A stretch of 64,000 nucleotides of DNA, taken from NCBI GenBank assembly GCA_964479665.1, contig CAYZNN010000002.1, positions 103,389 through 167,388 of the forward strand, in the 5' to 3' direction. This DNA comes from UBA2287 sp964479665 (lineage in GTDB: Bacteria; Bacteroidota; Bacteroidia; Bacteroidales; Tenuifilaceae). Under the pieces are notes generated by a model. That model made no database searches. It was not told the origin of the DNA and saw only the letters and a list, made by a program, of their open reading frames with translations. This document shows, in pieces, positions 1 to 7,437 of the stretch (positions within the stretch are counted from its first letter, which is position 1; each line of letters begins with the position of its first letter). Position numbers and translations under genes: made by a program.

Positions 1-385
1 AGTACTGCTCGGTGGTTTTCTCGATAAACTGCCCAGCATCGTATAATTTTCGGAAGAATTCCGAAGAGGTTTGGTGGTGCACCGTTGAACTTGTGCGCGA
101 ATATATGTCGAAAGCGATTCCAAAGTCCTCGAACGACTTTTTAATAATTGCGTGGTACTTGTCAACCACATCCTGAGGCGAAACGCCTTCCTGACGGGCC
201 TTAATGGTAATGGGCACTCCGTGCTCGTCGGAGCCACAAATGGAAACCACATCGATTCCCTTCAGTCGCAGGTATCGGGTGTATATGTCGGATGGAATAT
301 AAACACCAGCTAAATGGCCAATATGCACAGGGCCGTTGGCATAGGGTAGCGCCGATGTAATGAGGTATCGTTTAAAGTTGTTCAT
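1..385 (-). CDS. metG: Methionyl-tRNA synthetase, N-terminal part (cut by window edge)
   Basis: Charges tRNA-Met with methionine in the cytoplasm. Reading leftward from the ATG at 385-383, the protein opens MNNFKRYLITSALPYANG and continues with PVHIGHLAGVYIPSDIYTRY. This contains the class I HIGH signature exactly as in MetRS, followed by the typical GSDEHGVPITIKA segment and the start of the connective domain. About 128 codons are visible and the frame is open to the first base, so the 3' part lies outside the window. It is divergent from the LD-carboxypeptidase operon. A TATATTTG box on the minus strand at 482-489 is a plausible -7 element, giving a leader of roughly 90 nt. Identification is secure; integrity beyond the edge cannot be judged. 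Confidence 0.96.
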   Translation of the reverse strand, partial: MNNFKRYLITSALPYANGPVHIGHLAGVYIPSDIYTRYLRLKGIDVVSICGSDEHGVPITIKARQEGVSPQDVVDKYHAIIKKSFEDFGIAFDIYSRTSSTVHHQTSSEFFRKLYDAGQFIEKTTEQY

Positions 386-481
386 GTATTGCTGTGCGAT
401 TTAACTCAAAAATTCGATTTATTGGGAATGCTATTGAGCTATTAAAAGCTATATTAGCGTTATGTTTCTTAGTTTGCCTTG

Positions 482-489
482 CAAATATA
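482..489 (-). promoter_or_regulatory. Candidate -7 box for metG
   Basis: The minus strand reads TATATTTG, an exact match to the Bacteroidota -7 consensus TAnnTTTG. It lies in the divergent metG / LD-carboxypeptidase gap. I see no convincing -33 TTTG at the usual spacing. Confidence 0.4.
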
Positions 490-510
490 TTACAATTTGC
501 CCAATTAATT

Positions 511-1440
511 ATGGAACTTATAGCTCCTCCGTTTCTTCGTGCTGGTGATTCAGTGGGAATTGTGGCTCCCGCCCGCAAGGTTTCCCCTCACGAAATTGAA
601 CCAGCAATTAGCATGATTAAGGGTTGGGGTTTTAATGTTGTATTAGGAAAGAACCTTTTCGGTTCGTACAATCAATTCTCTGGAACCGATCCCGAACGGG
701 CTAGTGATTTGCAGAATATGATTGAGAACCCTGAAATTAAAGCGATTCTGTGTGCCCGCGGTGGCTACGGTACCATTCGGTTGCTCGATAAAATTAATCT
801 AAGGGCATTGCAGCGTAACCCCAAATGGATTGCCGGTTACAGCGATATAACTGTACTACATAGCATTTTAAACTCGTGGTATTTGGTGGAAACCATCCAC
901 TCCACAATGCCATTCAACTTCCCTGAAAATGGGGTTGCAAATCAATCTACCGATTTGCTTCGTCAAACCCTACTCGGAATTACTCCCAGCTACAACATCC
1001 CTTCCCACCCGTTGAACAGAATTGGTAAATGCGAGGGAGAGGTGGTTGGCGGGAACCTTTCGATTTTATACAGCCTAGCCCGAACCAGTGCAGACATGAC
1101 AACTGAAAACAAAATTCTGTTCATTGAAGACCTCGACGAGTACCTCTACCACGTCGATCGTATGATGATGAACCTGAAATATAGCGGAAAACTTGCCGGT
1201 ATTGCCGGTTTGGTGGTTGGCCAAATGAACGACATGCACGACAATACAGTGCCCTTTGGTCGGTCGGCATACGAAATTATTCTCGATGCTGTGAGTGAGT
1301 TCGATTTCCCTGTGTGCTTCAACTTCCCTGCCGGGCACATTGGCGATAATTATCCGCTAATTCTGGGGCGTAATGCATTGCTTAGTATTTCTACCGAAAA
1401 TTGCATTCTCAACTTTTCGGCCCCAATCGGTTCAATTTAA
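511..1440 (+). CDS. LD-carboxypeptidase (murein tetrapeptide carboxypeptidase, peptidase S66)
   Basis: Removes the terminal D-alanine from cytoplasmic murein tetrapeptides during peptidoglycan recycling. The 309-residue protein shows the S66 pattern: N-terminal PPFLRAGDSVGIVAPA, then RGGYGTIRLL, then the nucleophile motif GYSDITVLH (Ser111), FIEDLDEYLYHVDRM (Glu206) and FPAGHIGDN (His276). These correspond to the Ser-Glu-His triad known for the family. The frame is open back to 394, but those extra residues resemble no family N-terminus. The ATG at 511 gives the standard beginning and length. YraN follows after 21 bp, so they are probably cotranscribed. No signal peptide is seen, consistent with the cytoplasmic recycling role. 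Confidence 0.92.
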   Translation: MELIAPPFLRAGDSVGIVAPARKVSPHEIEPAISMIKGWGFNVVLGKNLFGSYNQFSGTDPERASDLQNMIENPEIKAILCARGGYGTIRLLDKINLRALQRNPKWIAGYSDITVLHSILNSWYLVETIHSTMPFNFPENGVANQSTDLLRQTLLGITPSYNIPSHPLNRIGKCEGEVVGGNLSILYSLARTSADMTTENKILFIEDLDEYLYHVDRMMMNLKYSGKLAGIAGLVVGQMNDMHDNTVPFGRSAYEIILDAVSEFDFPVCFNFPAGHIGDNYPLILGRNALLSISTENCILNFSAPIGSI

Positions 1441-1461
1441 AAATTCAAAAACTGCCCTAGT

Positions 1462-1842
1462 ATGAACAACTCGCCAAGGGAAAAACCGGCAGGCTTAGGC
1501 CGAAAGGGCGAAGAAATGGCCATTGCATTTTTAAAATCGAAAGGGTACAGCATTCTCCATACTAATTGGCGGTTCGGAAAAAAGGAACTCGACATTGTGG
1601 CTATGAACCAAAACATGCTTTGCGTTATTGAGGTTAAAACTCGCTTTGGCGATTTTTGGGAAGAACCTAAGGAGGCGGTAACCCGGCGAAAGCAAAAAAC
1701 CATAATTGAAACCACCGAAGCCTATATGGATAGGTTCAATATGAACTGCGAAGTGCAGTTCGATATAATAAGCATTGTTGTACAGAATGGAAAGTTTGAA
1801 ATAGAACATATCCCCGATGCCTTTTACCCAACTCTCCTGTAA
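1462..1842 (+). CDS. YraN family protein (UPF0102, nuclease-like fold)
   Basis: A 126-residue protein with the YraN hallmarks: GRKGEEMAIAFLKSKGY near the N-terminus, then KKELDIVAMNQ and VIEVKTRFGD. The E-D-ExK arrangement is that of restriction-endonuclease-like folds, and the family is often named a putative endonuclease, although its physiological role is not settled. Length is typical. It lies between LD-carboxypeptidase (21 bp upstream) and a MmcQ-like gene that begins on the base after its stop, so translation of the pair is probably coupled. Confidence 0.88.
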   Translation: MNNSPREKPAGLGRKGEEMAIAFLKSKGYSILHTNWRFGKKELDIVAMNQNMLCVIEVKTRFGDFWEEPKEAVTRRKQKTIIETTEAYMDRFNMNCEVQFDIISIVVQNGKFEIEHIPDAFYPTLL

Positions 1843-2190
1843 ATGAATATTGAAGAACTACGTTCCTTCTGCTTGAATCTTCCCGGTGCTCCCGAGAGCT
1901 TTCTGTTCGACGACGTTACCTTGGTTTTTAACGCTGGTGGTAAAATGTTTGCCCTTACCAACCTCGATGGTCCCTTGAGCGTTAATTTAAAATGCGAACC
2001 CGAAAAAGCCATTGAACTTCGCGAACCATATTCTGAGGTTAGTCCAGGTTACCATATGAGCAAGCTGCACTGGAATACTATCGATTTAACGGGAGTGATA
2101 CCAGATAAGCTAATTCACCAATGGACTATCGATTCATACAATCTTGTTTTCAATTCCCAATCGCAAAAAGTAAAAGAATCAATTGGTTAA
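1843..2190 (+). CDS. MmcQ/YjbR family DNA-binding-like protein
   Basis: A 115-residue protein opening MNIEELRSFCLNLPGAPESF and continuing FDDVTLVFNAGGKMFALTNL and VSPGYHMSKLHWNTIDL. This is the standard MmcQ/YjbR (CyaY-like fold) pattern ending in a loop with YHMNK-like and W residues. The family is annotated as DNA-binding from structure, but its role is uncertain. Its ATG directly follows the TAA of yraN, making it the third gene of the LD-carboxypeptidase/yraN operon. The last residues are polar and unstructured. Confidence 0.85.
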   Translation: MNIEELRSFCLNLPGAPESFLFDDVTLVFNAGGKMFALTNLDGPLSVNLKCEPEKAIELREPYSEVSPGYHMSKLHWNTIDLTGVIPDKLIHQWTIDSYNLVFNSQSQKVKESIG

Positions 2191-2292
2191 TTACTTTGTT
2201 TGGCTTAGTTCTTCTTCGTTTGGCAAATATGCTTACTTTTGGTACAAGAGTTGTATAGAGGAAATCACTGAAAAAGTAAAATACTTGAGGCC

Positions 2293-3135
2293 ATGAAAAC
2301 AATTAAATTATTTGCTGTTTGCCTGTTACTTTTTGGTTGCACCGTTCAGGCTCAAAGCCTTTTCAACGTAACAAGGGTGCAAGGGAAAATAACAAATTTG
2401 AAAACAGGGAAAGAACTTTTGGCTGGTGATGCCATAAGCGCTGAAGACCAACTACTTTTTGAAAGTATGGACAGTTACGCCATTGCTATTGGCGACAATA
2501 TGATTCGATTCCAAATTAAACTTCAGGAAGGCGATCACACCGCAGAGCAGCCTATGCTAACCAAAACCGCAAAGGAAACTGCCAAACCCACCAAAATGCG
2601 TAGTTTAATGCTTATTCGTTTCGATCCTTCCGAAAAGGAAATTTCTGACCTTAAACAATACTTTGGCAACGACAAATTTTCGATTATTGGTAACTCTATC
2701 GACATTCCGGTTAGCCCAAAAAACTACCCACTTTCCGACGAAAAGTTTATTGTTTTCTATTACAAAGTCGACAATAAACCCGTTCAAAAGAAAATTGGCT
2801 TTGCCGAACAAAGCCTTATTTTAGAAAAGGACAAGCTAACCTCTAGCAGCGCTGGAACAATAAGTGGAAATGAAATTTCTAACCTAGCAGTTTACCAATT
2901 CGAAAAAACATCGAGAAGCAGTCAAGAAATTACCCGTTTCACTCTTGTATTTGTGGACAAGGAAGAACTTAAAAAGGAGTTTTACACTATAATCCCCATA
3001 CTTAAAAGGCAAAAAATGGCCGACCCTGATATTAAGAAGTACCTGATTGAGTACTACTACGACTTTTACGGGGCCACCGACTCGAGAACCATTGATCGGT
3101 TTGCCGAAGAGGTTGTTAAGAACTATAAAATGTAG
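2293..3135 (+). CDS. Secreted or lipid-anchored protein of unknown function
   Basis: The 280 residues begin with a clear export signal, MKTIKLFAVCLLLFGCTVQA. It can be read as a signal peptidase I site after VQA or as a lipobox around LFGC, so soluble versus lipoprotein is undecided. The mature part has an early stretch resembling a FecR-like or SH3-like beta domain (VQGKITNLKTGKELLAGDAI, then DQLLFESMDSYAIA). It has no recognised catalytic motif. The C-terminal third is alpha-helical and charged. It is followed by a strong hairpin terminator shared with the convergent chemoreceptor gene. I do not recognise the family; homologues in Bacteroidota are likely. Confidence 0.8.
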   Translation: MKTIKLFAVCLLLFGCTVQAQSLFNVTRVQGKITNLKTGKELLAGDAISAEDQLLFESMDSYAIAIGDNMIRFQIKLQEGDHTAEQPMLTKTAKETAKPTKMRSLMLIRFDPSEKEISDLKQYFGNDKFSIIGNSIDIPVSPKNYPLSDEKFIVFYYKVDNKPVQKKIGFAEQSLILEKDKLTSSSAGTISGNEISNLAVYQFEKTSRSSQEITRFTLVFVDKEELKKEFYTIIPILKRQKMADPDIKKYLIEYYYDFYGATDSRTIDRFAEEVVKNYKM

Positions 3136-3145
3136 TTGAAATAGA

Positions 3146-3184
3146 AAAAGAAAGGGGCAACTTTGCTGTTGCCCCTTTCTTTTT
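3146..3184. terminator. Bidirectional intrinsic terminator
   Basis: AAAGGGGCAAC at 3151-3161 pairs with GTTGCCCCTTT at 3168-3178. The stem extends through flanking A and T runs on both sides (3146-3150 and 3179-3185). It sits between converging genes and can serve both. Confidence 0.85.
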
Positions 3185-4914
3185 TAAAACTTTTCGTAAT
3201 CTCCATCATCCTTTCCTGGCAGTGGTTCACCTAGGTTCAGGTTTATACCTCCTGGTTTAGTTTTCGGTTTAACCATATTCGGAACCTTTTTGGTTTGCTC
3301 AATCGAAGTGGTTGGCCTAATAGAAGGAGTAGGTCGGATTTCTTTCTTCAAAACTTCCTTTTTATTCCCCTTTACCTTCATGTCAATTTTAAAGAAACCA
3401 ATATTGTTGCGTAACTTATCGGCTTCATTACTTAACTTTTCGGAACTGTTAACTAAAATATCGGCATTGGCTGCGTTCTGCTGAGTAATGCCATTGAGCT
3501 GCTGAATTGCATTATTAATTTGCTCTGCTCCGTTGGTTTGCTCCAAACTACCTGCAGTAATCTCCTGTATTAATACTGAGGTACGCTTTATTTCTGGAAT
3601 AATATTTCGGATTAAATCGACAGAAGACTCCGTATTCGAAACGCTCTCTTTGGCTAAAACAAATATTTCGTCGGCTGCTACCTTGCTGCGTTCGGCTAAT
3701 TTGCGAACCTCTGCAGCCACAACAGCAAAACCTTTACCGTGCTCACCTGCCCTAGCTGCTTCAACAGCAGCGTTAAGTGCAAGTAGGTTAGTTTGAAAGG
3801 CAATATCGTTAACAATGTTAATACGGTCGGCAATTTTTCGAATTGAATCCATGCTCTTTTCGGAGGCTCCTCCAATCTTTTCGATATCTACCGCCAACTT
3901 ATCGGATATTTTATTGGTATTGCTCGAATTCTCGGTGTTTTGCTGAATATTTGCTACCATTTCCTCCATGGAGGCTGATACTTCCTCTGCATTACTTGCC
4001 TGAGTGGAGGCTCCCTGTGCAATTTGCTGGGCAATATGGTTGAGATCGTTGCCAGCATTGGCAATAGATACAGAACCGGTAGTAATTGATTCGACAATTT
4101 CGCGAAGACGCGACATCATTTCTTTGAGGTCGAACAATAGTTGGGCAATCTCACCGGTACCCTTTACCTCAAAATCGTAGGTTAAATCGCCATTCGAAAG
4201 TTTCGAAATGGCGGTTGATGCGCTCGTTATGGCCTGTTTAATAGCTGTTGTTAAAAAGAAGGCTATAATAATACCAACAACAAGAACAACTAGTCCACCT
4301 ATAGTTACAAAAATTCTGAAGAACGATGTAGACGATTCAATTCTCGAATACGCATCGAGCGCTTCTTGCTGCTGCTTATCGACAATCTGAGTGATTTTAG
4401 CAAGCGCCTCGTCGGTTGTTATCATAATTGATCCCTCAGCATCGACCAAATCTTGTGCTTCGGCAAGGGTCATAAACTCATTGTAACTATCGAACGAGTT
4501 TAAAATGCTCATTACGTGCTTGTGGTCGGGAAAAATTTTGGATACAATAATCTGGTTCACTTCATCGAGCAGTTCCTTCTCCTCGGCACTCCACTTTTCG
4601 GCTAATGGCCTTATAGAGGCTATTAAACTGGGGTAAAGGGTGCTGTGAAGGTTCTCGAGCCGCTTCTTATCCTCAGTCCCCGGTAGTTTGTCAATATAAA
4701 CCCAGTTTTTAATAAGAAGTTTCGATTCGGTAACTAGATTTTTCATTTCGGTTAGCTTGTTAACCGAAGGGGTATTCTGCTCGGCTAAACCTCGATTTAC
4801 TCGATCGTATTGGCTAAGAATAATAAACGTTATTACCGACATAATAACAAATAGACCTATTACAAAGCCGAAGCCAAGCAAAAGTTTTTTAGATAAGGAA
4901 AATTTTACTTCCAT
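3184..4914 (-). CDS. Methyl-accepting chemotaxis protein (4HB-type sensor)
   Basis: A 576-residue transmembrane receptor. TM1 spans about residues 11-34. A helical periplasmic domain rich in acidic residues runs to about 200, consistent with a four-helix-bundle sensor. TM2 is about 200-222 and is followed by a HAMP segment. The signalling hairpin tip is recognised by NIVNDIAFQTNLLALNAAVE and AARAGEHGKGFAVVAAEVRK. A Lys/Pro-rich tail of about 60 residues follows and lacks a CheR/CheB docking pentapeptide. It is encoded 11 bp after a YfiR-like periplasmic protein, probably in one transcript. No CheA, CheW or flagellar genes lie nearby. The YfiR neighbour suggests that this receptor may take input from a periplasmic partner. 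Confidence 0.93.
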   Translation of the reverse strand: MEVKFSLSKKLLLGFGFVIGLFVIMSVITFIILSQYDRVNRGLAEQNTPSVNKLTEMKNLVTESKLLIKNWVYIDKLPGTEDKKRLENLHSTLYPSLIASIRPLAEKWSAEEKELLDEVNQIIVSKIFPDHKHVMSILNSFDSYNEFMTLAEAQDLVDAEGSIMITTDEALAKITQIVDKQQQEALDAYSRIESSTSFFRIFVTIGGLVVLVVGIIIAFFLTTAIKQAITSASTAISKLSNGDLTYDFEVKGTGEIAQLLFDLKEMMSRLREIVESITTGSVSIANAGNDLNHIAQQIAQGASTQASNAEEVSASMEEMVANIQQNTENSSNTNKISDKLAVDIEKIGGASEKSMDSIRKIADRINIVNDIAFQTNLLALNAAVEAARAGEHGKGFAVVAAEVRKLAERSKVAADEIFVLAKESVSNTESSVDLIRNIIPEIKRTSVLIQEITAGSLEQTNGAEQINNAIQQLNGITQQNAANADILVNSSEKLSNEADKLRNNIGFFKIDMKVKGNKKEVLKKEIRPTPSIRPTTSIEQTKKVPNMVKPKTKPGGINLNLGEPLPGKDDGDYEKF

Positions 4915-4925
4915 AATTGTATGTT

Positions 4926-5462
4926 TTAGTAAACTTCGCGTGCCAATTTAAATAGTTGTTCATTTACGTTGAGCGAATACTTGCTCATGTAGTTTCTGTT
5001 AATTTCGTACTGAATTTTTGACTGGTCGTCGAGGAATACAAAACTGATTCCGGCTCCCTGATTGGCTGCTCCCGACTTGTCGCTAATAATTAGAGTGCAA
5101 TTGTTGCCAATTTTCCCAACTACCGCTTTCAAATCGCCCGATCGATTATTAGGGATAAAAAGCATATTACAACTAGTTATTTCGGCAACGCTGCTGAAAA
5201 CTTTAACTTCTATTCCTTGGCCAACCACTTTACGTCCGTTTAGGGCTCCCAGTTCAGCCATTAGAGCCGGTGAATCGCCGAGAACCCCAATGACAAAGTT
5301 TCCTTGTTTGCCCGCTGGGCACCACTCAATAAGCCGTGTTAACTGAAATATAAAAGCTGTTTGAAGCTTTTCCTTTTGAGCCTGAGCCAAGAAACTCGAA
5401 AAAGTAAAGATAAAAGCCAAGAAACCTAGTTTCGAATGCTTTAAAAGTAGAGAGATTTTCAT
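4926..5462 (-). CDS. YfiR-like periplasmic protein (DUF4154)
   Basis: A 178-residue exported protein with a signal peptide ending near SFLAQAQ (residue 29). The mature part matches the YfiR/DUF4154 layout: QTAFIFQLTRLIEWCP, FVIGVLGDSPALMAEL, a central CNMLFIPNN, LIISDKSGAA with ISFVFLDDQSKIQYEINRN, and a final NEQLFKLAREVY. In Pseudomonas, YfiR is a periplasmic repressor of the diguanylate cyclase YfiN. Here the gene is followed, 11 bp downstream, by a chemoreceptor instead of a cyclase, so the likely partner differs. That partnership is inference from gene order. Confidence 0.85.
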   Translation of the reverse strand: MKISLLLKHSKLGFLAFIFTFSSFLAQAQKEKLQTAFIFQLTRLIEWCPAGKQGNFVIGVLGDSPALMAELGALNGRKVVGQGIEVKVFSSVAEITSCNMLFIPNNRSGDLKAVVGKIGNNCTLIISDKSGAANQGAGISFVFLDDQSKIQYEINRNYMSKYSLNVNEQLFKLAREVY

Positions 5463-5833
5463 AATTCAAATATTTGCGTTTTGAATTAACCCTATCAATT
5501 TATGGCTATTCTGTTAATTATACCAACAATTGAACGGATTATTTTCAAAATGGTTTTACAAACTCCATTAAAGTGCTTATGCCTAAGACGAACAATACCA
5601 ATATAATCAATTACCACACCAAAAACCAATGGCTCAATAATATAGATTCTTTCTAAGAAACTTGAGTGCCACTGGAATAATATTTTTATATAACACCTAA
5701 CCGTTAGGATGGATTATTGAAGATAGGTGTTTTGTATCGCCCTGCTTTTTATACTTTTTAGGTTGGTGGTTATTTCAGCAAATTATTCGAAAAGGGATTA
5801 TCTTTGTTACGCTTAATTAATTCAAGTTCGAAT
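5463..5833. other. Intergenic gap between yfiR-like gene and cysS
   Basis: AT-rich, with no ORF worth calling. It contains an inverted repeat, AACACCTA at 5692-5699 with TAGGTGTT at 5724-5731 followed by TTTG. This could be a weak hairpin, but no plus-strand gene lies upstream to terminate. The last 35 bases hold the cysS -7 box. Confidence 0.6.
5799..5806 (+). promoter_or_regulatory. -7 box of cysS
   Basis: TATCTTTG matches TAnnTTTG exactly, 28 bp before the chosen cysS ATG at 5834. It also argues against the upstream in-frame start at 5804, which overlaps the box. Confidence 0.6.
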
Positions 5834-7303
5834 ATGGCTTTACAATTATACAATACCCTTAAGCGAACCAAAGAAGTTTTTCAACCCATAACCCCCCCCT
5901 TTGTAGGCCTGTACGTTTGCGGGCCAACGGTATACGGCGACCCGCATTTGGGCCACGCCCGTCCGGCAATTACTTTCGACCTGCTATTCCGCTACCTTAA
6001 GCATTTGGAGTACAGGGTTCGTTACGTTCGCAACGTCACCGATGTGGGGCACCTCGAGAACGATGCCGACGAAGGTGAGGATAAAATTGCTAAGAAAGCT
6101 CGGGTTGAACAGGTTGAACCCATGGAGGTGGCGCAGCACTACACCATTCGTTACCACGATGCCATGAACCAGCTAAACACCTTGCCGCCAAGTATCGAAC
6201 CACGTGCTTCGGGACATATTATTGAACAAATTGAACTTGTTAAAAAGATTCTTGCCAACGGCTTTGCCTACGAAAGCAATGGTTCCATATACTTCGATGT
6301 GCTAAAGTACAATGCACAGCATAACTATGGCAAACTGTCGGGGCGTATTCTCAACGACATGGTTTCGAATACCCGTGCGCTCGATGGACAGGACGAGAAA
6401 CGCAACAGCGTCGACTTTGCCCTTTGGAAAAAGGCTGCACCCGAGCACATTATGCGCTGGCCATCGCCCTGGAGCGAAGGTTTTCCTGGTTGGCACCTCG
6501 AGTGCTCGGCCATGAGCACCAAGTACCTAGGCGAACCCTTCGATATACATGGCGGGGGAATGGACTTGCTGTTTCCGCATCACGAGTGCGAAATTGCTCA
6601 AAGCGTTGCAGGAAATGGAAAAGAGGCCGTTCGCTACTGGATGCACAACAATATGATTACCATTAACGGTCAGAAAATGGGTAAGTCGCTCGGCAATTTC
6701 ATTACCCTCGAGGAGCTGTTTACCGGAAACCATAAAATGCTCGAACAGGCTTACAGCCCAATGACCATACGCTTCTTCATACTTCAAGCCCATTACCGCA
6801 GCACCCTCGATTTTTCGAACGGGGCGCTACAAGCAGCCGAGAAGGGTTTGCAACGGCTTATGGCAGCCAACCGAATGCTTAATCGCATTAAGCCTTCCGA
6901 TAAATCGACCGTAGCTGTAACCGACCTTGCAACCCGTGCGTACGAAGCGCTTAACGACGACCTGAACAGCCCGATTGCCATTGCGGTTCTGTTCGACTGG
7001 GTTCGAAACATTAACTCAGCTGCCGAAGGAAAGGTAACACTTACCGCCAACGATTTAGCTGCGCTAACAAAAGATTTTCGCCAAATTGTTTTCGATATTC
7101 TGGGCCTTACCGACGAGCAAACCGATGGAGGCAAGCAGGCCGAACTAACCAGCAAACTAATTGAAATGATGCTGAATATGCGCATGGAGGCAAAGGCTAA
7201 AAAGGATTTTGCGGCTTCCGATGCCATTCGCAACGAACTCACTAAACTTGGTGTAACGGTAAATGACCGCAAGGATGGTTTCGACTGGGAAATAGCAGGA
7301 TAG
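5834..7303 (+). CDS. cysS: Cysteinyl-tRNA synthetase
   Basis: Charges tRNA-Cys. The 489-residue protein has MALQLYNTLKRTKEVF at the start, then YVCGPTVYGDPHLGHARP with zinc ligand Cys29 and the HIGH-equivalent HLGH at 38-41. GWHLECSAM carries a second zinc ligand (Cys224), followed by GGGMDLLFPHHECE and the KMSKS-equivalent KMGKS at 281-285. The frame extends upstream to 5804, but the ATG at 5834 gives the conserved N-terminus and leaves room for the promoter. It ends in TAG, which shows that UAG is an ordinary stop in this genome. Length and domain order are normal. Confidence 0.97.
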   Translation: MALQLYNTLKRTKEVFQPITPPFVGLYVCGPTVYGDPHLGHARPAITFDLLFRYLKHLEYRVRYVRNVTDVGHLENDADEGEDKIAKKARVEQVEPMEVAQHYTIRYHDAMNQLNTLPPSIEPRASGHIIEQIELVKKILANGFAYESNGSIYFDVLKYNAQHNYGKLSGRILNDMVSNTRALDGQDEKRNSVDFALWKKAAPEHIMRWPSPWSEGFPGWHLECSAMSTKYLGEPFDIHGGGMDLLFPHHECEIAQSVAGNGKEAVRYWMHNNMITINGQKMGKSLGNFITLEELFTGNHKMLEQAYSPMTIRFFILQAHYRSTLDFSNGALQAAEKGLQRLMAANRMLNRIKPSDKSTVAVTDLATRAYEALNDDLNSPIAIAVLFDWVRNINSAAEGKVTLTANDLAALTKDFRQIVFDILGLTDEQTDGGKQAELTSKLIEMMLNMRMEAKAKKDFAASDAIRNELTKLGVTVNDRKDGFDWEIAG

Positions 7304-7407
7304 CGTACTTTTTTGGGGGTTTTAATGTTCTGCCAGAGAATATCGCTTGTTAAAGAGAATAATAATTTTAGCAGCCTCGAATTCTGTTCATTTTGGTTAA
7401 TCTTTTT

Positions 7408-7415
7408 TACCTTTG
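7408..7415 (+). promoter_or_regulatory. -7 box upstream of the phosphate cotransporter
   Basis: TACCTTTG fits TAnnTTTG and lies 22 bp before the ATG at 7438. A recognisable promoter is thus still present in front of the interrupted gene. Confidence 0.5.
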
Positions 7416-7437
7416 GTTTTGCTCGTCCAAATTGAGT

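Noticed and set aside
394..510. Longer N-terminus for the LD-carboxypeptidase
   Set aside because: The extra residues are outside the family pattern and overlap the divergent promoter region; the ATG at 511 gives the conserved beginning.
5692..5731. Riboswitch or terminator before cysS
   Set aside because: Only an 8-bp stem with a 24-base loop, no known riboswitch motif and no upstream gene on that strand.
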